A stretch of DNA of 64,000 nt from Arthrobacter sp. ISL-95 (lineage in GTDB: Bacteria > Actinomycetota > Actinomycetes > Actinomycetales > Micrococcaceae). Shown piece by piece: positions 17,374 through 26,000 of this stretch (the first letter of the stretch is position 1; each line of letters begins with the position of its first letter). Both the position numbers and the translations under genes were made by a program. The DNA lies in NCBI RefSeq assembly GCF_018613695.1, contig NZ_JAGGPR010000012.1, positions 62,001-126,000 on the forward strand, in the 5' to 3' direction. The notes beneath the pieces were generated by a model. It did no database searches, was not told the DNA's origin, and saw only the letters and a program-made list of their open reading frames with translations.

Positions 17374-18420
17374 ATGAAGGCTCTCTACAAATCCGGACCC
17401 CACGCAGGGTTCGAACTCGTCGAACGTCCCGAGCCCGACGCAGGCCCCAGCGACGTCAAGATCCGTGTGATGACCACCGGTATCTGCGGCACCGACCTCC
17501 ACATTCAAAGCTGGGACGCCTGGGCGCAGGGCATCATCGAAACGCCGCTCATCGCCGGCCACGAGTTCTATGGCGAAGTAGTGGAAATCGGCGAGGATGT
17601 CCGGGATGTCAAGGTAGGGGACAGGGTCTCCGGCGAAGGCCACGTGGTCTGCGGCATCTGCCGCAACTGCCGTGCCGGACGCCGCCAGATGTGCATCCAC
17701 ACCGTCTCCGTGGGAGTGCAGCGCGATGGCGCATTCGCCGAGTACGTCGTGATCCCGGAAACCAACGTCTGGGTCCACCAGGATGAGTCCGTTACCCCTG
17801 AACTCGGCGCCATCTTCGACCCCTTCGGGAATGCTGTACACACCGCACTGAGCTTCCCGCTGGTCGGCGAGGACGTCCTGATCACCGGTGCCGGACCCAT
17901 CGGCCTGATGGCCATCGCTGTCGCCCGCCACGCTGGTGCCCGCAAGATCGCCATCACTGACGTCTCAGCCCCGCGCCTGGAACTGGCCCGGCAGATGGGC
18001 GTGGACCTCGCCGTGGACGTCTCCAAGATGCGCGTCCGCGAAGCACAGCAGGAACTGGGCATGCGTGAAGGCTTCGACGTCGGGTTGGAAATGTCGGGAC
18101 ACCCCACCGCCCTGCCTGAGATGATCGACAACATGAACCACGGCGGACGCATCGCCATGCTCGGCCTTCCCAGCCAGTCAATTGACATCGACTGGGGCAA
18201 GGTAGTCACCCACATGCTCACCCTCAAGGGCATCTACGGCCGCGAAATGTTCGAGACCTGGTACGCCATGAGCGCCATGCTGTCGTCCAACCCCGTGCTG
18301 CACCGCAGCATTTCCGCGGTGGTCACGGACAAGCTGTCAGCAAAGGACTGGGAAAAGGGCTTCGAGATCGCCCGCAACGGCACCGGCGGCAAAGTGGTCC
18401 TTGACTGGACCGAACTGTAA
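17374..18420 (+). CDS. tdh: L-threonine 3-dehydrogenase
   Basis: 348 residues, close to the usual ~341. Zinc-dependent medium-chain dehydrogenase that oxidises L-threonine to 2-amino-3-ketobutyrate with NAD. The catalytic zinc region is GICGTDLHI and AGHEFYGEV; the structural zinc loop is CGICRNCRAGRRQMC; the NAD fold has GAGPIGLMAIAVAR. The ATG at 17374 follows GTGAGGA; the ATG-like start at 17362 is less well placed. The adjacent kbl gene, which consumes the product, confirms threonine rather than another alcohol as substrate. Confidence 0.95.
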   Translation: MKALYKSGPHAGFELVERPEPDAGPSDVKIRVMTTGICGTDLHIQSWDAWAQGIIETPLIAGHEFYGEVVEIGEDVRDVKVGDRVSGEGHVVCGICRNCRAGRRQMCIHTVSVGVQRDGAFAEYVVIPETNVWVHQDESVTPELGAIFDPFGNAVHTALSFPLVGEDVLITGAGPIGLMAIAVARHAGARKIAITDVSAPRLELARQMGVDLAVDVSKMRVREAQQELGMREGFDVGLEMSGHPTALPEMIDNMNHGGRIAMLGLPSQSIDIDWGKVVTHMLTLKGIYGREMFETWYAMSAMLSSNPVLHRSISAVVTDKLSAKDWEKGFEIARNGTGGKVVLDWTEL

Positions 18421-18464
18421 CGCGACCCACGGCAACCGGACACCCGAAAACTTTAGGAGCACCC

Positions 18465-19658
18465 ATGTATTCAGCCATCAAAGATCAGCTGCAGGGCGAA
18501 CTTGACGAGATCCGCAGCGCCGGACTCTTCAAGACCGAACGCCACATCGATTCCCCGCAGGCCAGCCACATCGCAGCAGGCCAGCTCGGCCAGCCGGCCA
18601 ACAAGGTCCTGAACTTCTGCGCCAACAACTACCTGGGCCTGGCAGACCACCCGGATATCATTGCCGCCGCTAAGTCCGCCATGGACGAGCGCGGCTTCGG
18701 TATGGCGTCCGTGCGTTTCATTTGCGGAACCCAGGACCTTCACCTTGAACTCGAGACGCGCGTCTCCACGTTCCTGGGGACCGAGGACACCATCCTCTTC
18801 TCCAGCTGCTTCGACGCCAACGGCGGCGTCTTCGAGTCCCTGTTCGGCCCCGAGGACGCAATTATCTCGGACTCCCTGAACCACGCGTCCATCATTGACG
18901 GCATCCGCCTGAGCAAGGCCAAGCGCTTCCGCTACGCCAACCAGGACATGGCCGATCTCGAAGCCAAGCTGGTTGAGGCCGAGGGGTCCCGCCGGAAGAT
19001 CATCGTCACGGACGGTGTGTTCTCCATGGACGGGTACCTTGCGCCCCTTGAAGCGATCTGCGACCTCGCGGAGAAGCACGACGCCCTGGTCATGGTGGAC
19101 GACTCACACGCCGTCGGCTTTATGGGCCCCACCGGTGCCGGCACCCCTGAGCACGCTGGTGTTTCCGAGCGTGTGGACATTTACACCGGCACGTTCGGCA
19201 AGGCCCTTGGCGGCGCCTCGGGCGGTTACGTTTCCGGCCGCAGCGAGATCGTGGCGATGCTCCGGCAGAAGGCCCGCCCGTACCTCTTCTCCAACTCGCT
19301 CGCTCCGGCAATCGTCGCCGCCACCATCAAGGCGATCGAGCTCGTGCAGGAATCCGGTGAACTCCGGACCCGTCTGTTTGAGAACGCTGCCCTGTTCCGT
19401 CGCCGCATGAGCGAGGAAGGCTTCGAGCTCCTCGACGGCGAGCACGCGATCATTCCCGTCATGTTCGGTGATGCCGTAATGGCTGCCAAGGTGGCTGATG
19501 AAATGCTCAACAACGGCGTCTTCGTCACGGCCTTCAGCTTCCCCGTGGTGCCCAGGGACGCAGCCCGGATCCGGGTTCAGCTCTCCGCTGCGCACAGCAC
19601 GGACGACGTCGAAGCGTGCGTTCAGGCGTTCGTCAAGAGTCGCGCCGCGGTCGCCTGA
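18465..19658 (+). CDS. kbl: Glycine C-acetyltransferase (2-amino-3-ketobutyrate CoA ligase)
   Basis: 397 residues, typical of the family. PLP enzyme of the alpha-oxoamine synthase group that cleaves 2-amino-3-ketobutyrate with CoA into glycine and acetyl-CoA. FCANNYLGLADHP, the DDSHAVGFMG segment and TGTFGKALGG with the PLP lysine are visible. TTTAGGAG precedes the ATG. It follows tdh by 44 bases; its stop abuts the 32-bp repeat array. Confidence 0.96.
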   Translation: MYSAIKDQLQGELDEIRSAGLFKTERHIDSPQASHIAAGQLGQPANKVLNFCANNYLGLADHPDIIAAAKSAMDERGFGMASVRFICGTQDLHLELETRVSTFLGTEDTILFSSCFDANGGVFESLFGPEDAIISDSLNHASIIDGIRLSKAKRFRYANQDMADLEAKLVEAEGSRRKIIVTDGVFSMDGYLAPLEAICDLAEKHDALVMVDDSHAVGFMGPTGAGTPEHAGVSERVDIYTGTFGKALGGASGGYVSGRSEIVAMLRQKARPYLFSNSLAPAIVAATIKAIELVQESGELRTRLFENAALFRRRMSEEGFELLDGEHAIIPVMFGDAVMAAKVADEMLNNGVFVTAFSFPVVPRDAARIRVQLSAAHSTDDVEACVQAFVKSRAAVA

Positions 19659-19663
19659 GACGC

Positions 19664-19795
19664 TCTCTCACATCCCTCGGGTTTGGGGCCGACCGTCTCT
19701 CACATCCCTCGGGTTTGGGGCCGGCCGTCTCTCACATCCCTTGGGCTTGGGCTCAGCGCTCTCTCATTTTCCCGACGAAAGACAGAGCGCTGGGC
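19664..19795. repeat. 32-bp tandem repeat array downstream of kbl
   Basis: The core TCTCTCACATCCC begins at 19664, 19696 and 19728, with a diverged fourth copy (TCTCTCATTTTCC) at 19760, so the period is exactly 32 bases. The first two units are nearly identical over their full length (continuing TCGGGTTTGGGGCC). The fourth copy sits in a hairpin whose arms are CAGCGCTCT and AGAGCGCTG (19755-19792), which may terminate kbl. Related units occur inverted at 20576-20620, on the other side of the next gene. Confidence 0.8.
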
Positions 19796-20512
19796 CTAAA
19801 GGTGCCGAAGGTATCGTTCCGGAGCGTCCATGAATGAGCGCCAGTTGGAAATCAGATCCAAATCGGCCCATTGTCTGGGTCGTAAGCCCCACTGCCCAAC
19901 TTCGAGTATTTGGGCGCCTGGAAGTGCAGCCAGCAGAGGCGAGTGCGTCGACATGATGACTTGGGACTTGCCTCCAGCCAGCAACTCTTTAAGGACCGAC
20001 AGCAAGCTGAGACAGCCGTTGAAGGACAACGCTGATTCCGGCTCATCCAATACCCAGAGTCCCGGCCCGCGGAAACGATCGAGAGCGAGCTCAAGGAACG
20101 ACTCGCCATGGGACATGTCGTGGAAGGGCAGATCGCCGGACATGCTGGGGTTCTTCTCCAAGTAGGTGAAAAAACCATGCATGGTTTCAGCCCGGAGGAA
20201 GTAGCCGCGCCGACTGCTTCCAGCGTTACGGATGAGCTGGAGGTGGTTGCCCAATTCGGATTCCGTGGACCTTGTGGTGTGCCGGGCCCCCGTTGAGCCT
20301 CCCTCAGGAGACAACCCGTAGGCCAGGGCGATGGCCTCCACCACTGTGGACTTACCCGAACCGTTTTCGCCCACGAGGATGGTTGCAGGAGTCAGATCAA
20401 GGCCTTGTTTCAGAAGCTGCGCAACTGGAGGCAGGCTGGCAGGCCACTTTCCGCGGTCCAGTGCATTGGCGGGGTCCTCTGCCACTCGGCGGATGGGCTG
20501 ATTGAGGTGCAT
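19796..20512 (-). CDS. AAA-family ATPase (ABC-like, stand-alone)
   Basis: About 238 residues. Walker A is VGENGSGKSTVVEA, the signature-like motif is DMSHGESFLEL, Walker B is LWVLDEPESAL, and the switch His is in IMSTHSPLL. This is the layout of single-domain ABC-type ATPases related to RecF/OLD-like proteins; many are annotated only as AAA family and their role is unknown. There is no membrane segment or nuclease domain. The ATG at 20512 best matches the expected N-terminus (HLNQPIRRVAEDPAN). An in-frame ATG at 20566 is possible; extension to 20647 would run through the repeat array and is unlikely. The gene is flanked on both sides by 32-bp repeats in opposite orientation. Confidence 0.75.
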   Translation of the reverse strand: MHLNQPIRRVAEDPANALDRGKWPASLPPVAQLLKQGLDLTPATILVGENGSGKSTVVEAIALAYGLSPEGGSTGARHTTRSTESELGNHLQLIRNAGSSRRGYFLRAETMHGFFTYLEKNPSMSGDLPFHDMSHGESFLELALDRFRGPGLWVLDEPESALSFNGCLSLLSVLKELLAGGKSQVIMSTHSPLLAALPGAQILEVGQWGLRPRQWADLDLISNWRSFMDAPERYLRHL

Positions 20513-20575
20513 GCCGTCATTGTTGCAGCTACGGCCGACGTTGAAGCCGCCGGGACCGGCGCGCATCGCGATAGT

Positions 20576-20620
20576 GGCATGTGAGAGACCGTTCGGTTGA
20601 AGGGCTTGGCATGTGAGAGA
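20576..20620. repeat. Inverted copy of the 32-bp repeat upstream of the ATPase gene
   Basis: GGCATGTGAGAGA occurs at 20576 and again at 20608, a 32-base period. On the minus strand the units begin TCTCTCACATGCC and the complete unit ends with CCGAACGG, closely matching the array at 19664-19795 (TCTCTCACATCCC ... CCGACCG). The two arrays therefore face each other across the ATPase gene. Confidence 0.75.
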
Positions 20621-20645
20621 GGATCCGGTCTGACAGGATGGAGCC

Positions 20646-21743
20646 ATGGCTTCGAATTATGACGTGGTAATCGTTGGCGGCGGTATCGGCGGACTGTCCT
20701 TGGCGGCGGCTCTGGCGGGCAAGTGCACTGTTGCACTCGTCGAGGCTGAGCAGTCCCTGGCCTTCCACACTTCCTCACGTTCTGCCCGGCAACTGATCCC
20801 CAGCTATGGTCCGGCGGTGGTTCAGGACCTGACCGTTCGGACGCTGGAGATGCTGGGGGAACGGGATGCGCAGGCCGCCGAACCCATCCTCACACCACGG
20901 GGTTTCATGCTGGTGGGTGACCAGGAGACCGTGCGCGCCGAAGCCAGCGGCAATATGCACGCCATCACCCACGACGAAGCGATGCGTCTCTGCCCGGCCC
21001 TGAGTCCCGAATCATTCTCAGCAGCGGGACTGGATAACGGCTCCTTCGGCTGCAATGCGCCCCTGCTGCTGGAGGAACACCGGCGGACTGCAGAAGCCGC
21101 AGGCGTGGACATCATCACCGGAGCCAAAGTGCACTCCGCCCAACGGCTGGGGAGCGGGTGGCAGCTGGGGGCAGGCACCGAAGGTTTCCAATCCGGCGTC
21201 GTGGTTAACGCAGCTGGTGCGTGGGCTGATGAGCTGGCCGTCATCAGCGGCGTGGAGAAACTAGGACTTCAGCCGTACCGGCGGACCGCCGCGATTGTGA
21301 ACGTCGAGAACCCGCTAGCGCCGGGAACGCCCATGGTCTGCGCCGCCGATGACTCGTTCTACTTCCGTGCCGAGGGCAATCAGGTCCTGATCTCGCCGTC
21401 GGAAACCGTGCCGAGCGGCGCGGAGGATGCCAAGCCCTACCCGGGGGACGTGGAGGCATTGATCAACAAACTCAACGCCGTAACATCCTTGGGCATCCGT
21501 TCCGTGGACCGCGCGTGGACCGGGCTCCGGACCGAAGCCGCGGACGGCATCCCCGTGGTGGGTTTCGACGCCGAAGCGCCCGGATTCTTCTGGCTGGCCG
21601 GCCAAGGGGGCTACGGTTTCCAAACGTCGTCCGCGATAGCCGAACTGGCGGCAGCCCTGATTCTCGGCGAGGTAAGGGACGACAGTCCGGAATCCCGGAC
21701 AGCTGAACAGCTTGCGGCCGTCCGCTGGTCCATTCGGCGCTGA
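20646..21743 (+). CDS. FAD-dependent oxidoreductase, DAO/glycine oxidase type
   Basis: 365 residues. The N-terminal dinucleotide fold reads VVIVGGGIGGLSLAAALAG, with a DAO-family body and a C-terminal PGFFWLAGQGGYGFQTSSA FAD-binding segment. The family oxidises amino or hydroxy acids (D-amino acids, sarcosine, 2-hydroxyglutarate). It is 11 bases ahead of hutI and probably co-transcribed, so an amine or amino acid substrate is likely, but which one cannot be told. The start ATG lies directly after the inverted repeats. Confidence 0.85.
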   Translation: MASNYDVVIVGGGIGGLSLAAALAGKCTVALVEAEQSLAFHTSSRSARQLIPSYGPAVVQDLTVRTLEMLGERDAQAAEPILTPRGFMLVGDQETVRAEASGNMHAITHDEAMRLCPALSPESFSAAGLDNGSFGCNAPLLLEEHRRTAEAAGVDIITGAKVHSAQRLGSGWQLGAGTEGFQSGVVVNAAGAWADELAVISGVEKLGLQPYRRTAAIVNVENPLAPGTPMVCAADDSFYFRAEGNQVLISPSETVPSGAEDAKPYPGDVEALINKLNAVTSLGIRSVDRAWTGLRTEAADGIPVVGFDAEAPGFFWLAGQGGYGFQTSSAIAELAAALILGEVRDDSPESRTAEQLAAVRWSIRR

Positions 21744-21754
21744 ACAATGGGTTC

Positions 21755-22993
21755 ATGAGCGGAATCACCAGCGGGAACCAAAGCAGCACGGTCATCACCA
21801 ACATCGGCGAGCTGATGACCCAGGATCTGGAGCATCGGGTTTTGAAGGACGCCGCCGTGGTGATCGAAGGCGAGCGCATCGCCTGGTTGGGGCCAAGCAA
21901 GGATGCCCCGGCAGCTGACAAAATGATCGACGCCGTAGGCAAGGCCGTCCTGCCCGGCTGGGTGGATTCGCACTCGCACCTTGTCTTCGCAGGTGACCGC
22001 ACGGCTGAGTTTGAGGCCCGTATGTCCGGTGAGAGCTACAGCGCCGGTGGTATCGCCGTGACCACCAGTGCCACGCGCAGCGTCAGCGACGATGAACTCA
22101 CCCGCCTCGTCCGGGATCGCGTGGCCGAGGCAGTCTCGCAGGGGACCACGTACCTGGAGAGCAAGACCGGCTACGGCCTCGACGTGGAGAATGAGGCGCG
22201 CAGCGCCCGCATCGCCGCGGCGGAAGTGGACGAGGTAACGTACCTTGGCGCGCACTTGGTCCCGAAAGGCTCTGATCCCGAGGAATACACGGACCTGGTG
22301 TGCGGCCCTATGCTCGACGCAGTCCTGCCGCATGTCCGCTGGGCAGATGTGTTCTGCGAGCGCGGCGCGTTCACGGAAGACCAGTCGCGGCGTGTACTCA
22401 CGGCTGCCCGCGACGCCGGACTTGGTTTGAGGGTGCACGGCAACCAGCTCGGTGAGGGGCCGGGTGTGGCATTGGCCGTGGAGTTCGGTGCGGCCAGCGT
22501 GGACCACGTCAACTACCTTTCGGGCAAGGACGTCACAGCGCTCGCGGACACGTGGGCCGGTTGGGACCCTGCAACGGGGGCCGGCACAAAAGGCACTGTG
22601 GCAACCTGCCTTCCGGCCTGCGACCTGTCCACCCGCCAGCCTTTGGCGCCTGGCCGTGAATTGATCGACGCCGGCGTGCAGATCGCGCTCGCCGCCAACT
22701 GCAATCCCGGTACTTCATACACCAGCTCCATGGCGTTCTGCGTCACCACGGCTGTCCTCCAAATGCACTTGAGCGTCCATGAGGCCGTCCGCGCGGCGAC
22801 GTACGGCGGCGCCTTGGCGTTGGGCAGGGAGTCAGGGCACGACGTCGATGGCGAACGGGCGGTGGGTTCGCTCGCCGTCGGGCATCGCGCGGACCTGCAT
22901 ATGTTGAAGGCGCCATCGGCTACGCACCTTGCCTACCGTCCCGGGATCCCGCTGACGCATTCGGTGTGGCGGGCGGGCGTGCGCGCTGTCTGA
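21755..22993 (+). CDS. hutI: Imidazolonepropionase
   Basis: 412 residues, normal for HutI. Metal-dependent amidohydrolase that opens imidazolone-5-propionate to N-formimidoyl-L-glutamate in histidine degradation. The motifs DSHSHLVFAGDR (metal His pair), KTGYGLD, LRVHGNQLGEG, SVDHVNYL and LAANCNPGTSYTS fit HutI rather than other amidohydrolases. The gene follows the FAD oxidoreductase; hutH, hutU and the later steps are not in the window, so the pathway is split. A long hairpin follows the stop. Confidence 0.93.
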   Translation: MSGITSGNQSSTVITNIGELMTQDLEHRVLKDAAVVIEGERIAWLGPSKDAPAADKMIDAVGKAVLPGWVDSHSHLVFAGDRTAEFEARMSGESYSAGGIAVTTSATRSVSDDELTRLVRDRVAEAVSQGTTYLESKTGYGLDVENEARSARIAAAEVDEVTYLGAHLVPKGSDPEEYTDLVCGPMLDAVLPHVRWADVFCERGAFTEDQSRRVLTAARDAGLGLRVHGNQLGEGPGVALAVEFGAASVDHVNYLSGKDVTALADTWAGWDPATGAGTKGTVATCLPACDLSTRQPLAPGRELIDAGVQIALAANCNPGTSYTSSMAFCVTTAVLQMHLSVHEAVRAATYGGALALGRESGHDVDGERAVGSLAVGHRADLHMLKAPSATHLAYRPGIPLTHSVWRAGVRAV

Positions 22994-23004
22994 GGTTAAG
23001 AAAG

Positions 23005-23067
23005 CAACGCGGGGTCACTCATGGCCCCTTCCGAGACTCCGGAAGGGCCATAACTGACCCCGCGTTG
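23005..23067. terminator. Long bidirectional hairpin between hutI and the GH101 gene
   Basis: CAACGCGGGGTCA and ATGGCCC...TTCCG on the left pair with CGGAAGGGCCAT and TGACCCCGCGTTG on the right: about 28 paired positions with a few mismatches and a 6-base loop. It lies between two convergent genes and can serve both. Confidence 0.85.
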
Positions 23068-23070
23068 TGA

Positions 23071-26000
23071 CTAAGCGCAGCTGAACTTCGCGTCCGCCCA
23101 ATCACCCCAGTCGTCTCCGGCGTCGTCACCGTTCTTGTCGGCGATCAGCTCGACGTTCTGGACACCTACAATGTCCACGTTGAGGGGTAGTGCTGCCGAG
23201 TCGGCGCTGAGGACGGGCGTGCGGAAGAGCTCACGGCCATCGCCCTTGACGATGAACACCACCGATCCGTGCAGGCCCTTGTTCAGCTTGGCGTCGTCCA
23301 CTCCCACCGAGGCGGTGAAGGCGTTGCATTTGGCCTCGGTGGCGATGCTGATCTTTGAGTCGGCGTGGACGCCGATCCCCTTCGGATAGACGACGCCGTC
23401 GAGCTGTAATGCGGGTCCGTCACCGGCGTTCTGCTCACCGTTGGCCCGGTCCCGTTCCGCCGGTCCCCAGCCATTGGTGCTGCCGATCCATGGGAGGTCG
23501 GAGGCGAACACTGTGCCTGTCAGCACGGGGGCCGGCGGTTCCTGGGACGTCGAGGAACAAGTGAACTTGGCGTCGGCCCAGTCCGCATGGTCGTTGCCGT
23601 TGGAGTCGCCGGCGTCGTTGGCTACCAGCTCCACGTACTGGGCTCCGGTGACGTCCACGGTCAGCGGCAGGGGAGCGCTGGTGGCACCCAAGACCGGGGT
23701 GGTGACCTTGGTGGTGCCGTCTGCCACCACGGAGAATTTCACGCTTCCCCGCGTTGGCTGGGCGTCATCGATGCCTACTGTTGCGGTGAAGGCAGTGCAG
23801 TAGCCGCCGAGGTAGTAGCGGACAATGCCGTTGGCGTGGGCTCCCAGGCCTTTGGCGTGGACCGTGCCGTTCAGAGTGAGCGGTGTGCCGTCGCCGGCCC
23901 CCGTTCCGCCGTTGGACTGGTCCTTTTCCACAGGGCCCCAGCCGTTGGTGGCGCTCACCCACGGGTGGTCGCTGGCAAACACTGTGGCCTGCGGCGGCTT
24001 GGGCAGTGTCCGGACGGTGGCGGTGGTGCTGATGGTGCGGCTGCCCGCCGGCTCTGTGCTGGTGGTGTAGCTGGCGTTGGCGGTGACAGTGTAGTCGCCG
24101 TCAGCCGAAGCCGGAGCGGTGATCTTCCACGTGGTGGTGAGGGTTCCGCCGGCGGGCAGGGTTGCAGCCGTTGCAGGTGTGGAAGGAGTTGCCGTCCAGC
24201 CATCGGGCAGCCCCAGTGAGAGGGACAGACCGCTGATGGCTGCCGGTTCGTCGGATACAAACGTGGTGACGAAGTCCTGCGCTTTGCCCTGCTGGACCAC
24301 ATCGCCCTGGAGTGCAGCCGAGAGTTGCGCGCAGGCCGGGACCGCTTCGGAGGCGCCAAGATCTTCCACCATGAAGTTGTCCAAGGTGAAGTCCGAACCG
24401 TTCGAGCTCCCCGTGCGCTGCAATCCCACGAAGTAGTCCCCGCAGAAGCCGGTATCGAGGATCTGCTCAAACCGGGTGGTGGACGTCTTGGCGTCGATGG
24501 GCTGGTTGGCCGTCACAGCGGGACCTGCCTGCGAGTCATAACCGGACACCCAGGAGTACTGCCCGGCTTTGGAGTTCTGGTAGTCGAAGGACACCTTGTA
24601 CTTGTGGCCTGCTTGGAACGGCACGGTTGCCTCGGTGGTGCGGTACACCATGCCGGGTCCACCATTTGGGGCAAGGTTTTCGTCGTGGGCGATCAGCGAC
24701 CATGTGCCATCCAGCACTTCGTCGATCACGTTCGTGTCCCAGCCCTTTTGTGTGAAGGGTTCGTGGCGTTCGGTGATGTGGGTGCGCGGATCCGTGGAGC
24801 CACCGGCGTCGCCCTTCACGAACGGTCCCCAGCCTTGGTCCACGTTTTCGAAGTCCTCGCTGAGCACACCAGCGGTGGCGACCCGGGCGGTCTTCACCGC
24901 CCGGAAGTCATCCACGCGTACGGTGGCATCGCCGTCGGCCGCTTTCACGGAAACTGTCGCCTTGGTGTTGTTTCGCGGCACGTCCATCAGGACGCGGATG
25001 CGCTGGAAGGCTGTGCCGTGCTTCTCGTCGCCAGCTACGAAGTTTTCGGCGTTGGACGAATCGATGGTGACGCTTTCGGACTTGCCGTTGATGTCTACGG
25101 AGAGCGTGGTGGGCCGGGTTTTTCCGGGCTGGATCTCCACCCATGCGCTGACGGATTGGGTTCCGGCGTCCAGCTTCACTTCCTGGCTGATCGACGACGG
25201 CGTTGCCCCCATTTCGGCGTAGCGGCGGCCTTTGTCGTCGCGGACCTGGGTGACGGCGCCCGTGGGGGTCCACGGTGAGAGGTCTGCTCCGTTGAAGCCG
25301 GGATCGTTGAAGGGCGTTCCTTCGCCGAAGTCGGCCTTCTTGGGCAGCTCAGCTTTGTTGTTCTTGGGAGCAAGGACGTAGGGCTGTTTGGCGTCGGCCG
25401 TGACGGTGACTTGTCCGTTGACAACGGGCACCTCGGCGACCTTCACGCGACCGTTGTCCGTCAGCTTGAAGAGTTCAAGCGAAGTGGACTTGGCGAACTC
25501 TTTGGTGAGCGTCCACGTGCTGGCGCCGCCGGCAGGGTTGTAGTGGTAGAGCTTGTCGGCTTTGCCGTTCTCCTTGGAGGACCACGGCAGAAGGTACGTT
25601 CCGCCCTGCAACACGGATGTTCCGCCGACGGTGATGTTGCGTTCCTCGGCCGTGTTGCCTGTGGCAGCCACGCCGTCAGCCAGGTCGATCCGGTCAGCCG
25701 TCCACTTGGTGATCTGGTGGTGCTGCAGGAATTTGGCAGGCACGTTGGCCGTCCACACGTTCTCACTGAAGGCATTGAAGTCGTTCTGTCCGGTCCAGCC
25801 CTCGAATTCCACGATGTGGCTCACGCCGAGCTTGGGATCGGGGTTCCAGACGTCCGACTGGGTGTTGTTGATGAAGCGCAGGATCTGGGAATTGACGCCC
25901 TTGTTGGTGGATCCACCGTATTTTTCATCGTTGGCCCAATGGGACCAGGTGTTGTTCCGGGAGAGGTGGTCTGCCCATTCGGAGCCCACCCGGAAGCCGT

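Noticed and set aside
19664..19795. CRISPR-like array
   Set aside because: The 32-base units are contiguous repeats; there are no unique spacers of constant length and no cas genes in the window.
24325..25278. Long plus-strand open frame inside the GH101 gene
   Set aside because: High-GC shadow frame; product lacks domain signatures and ribosome binding site.
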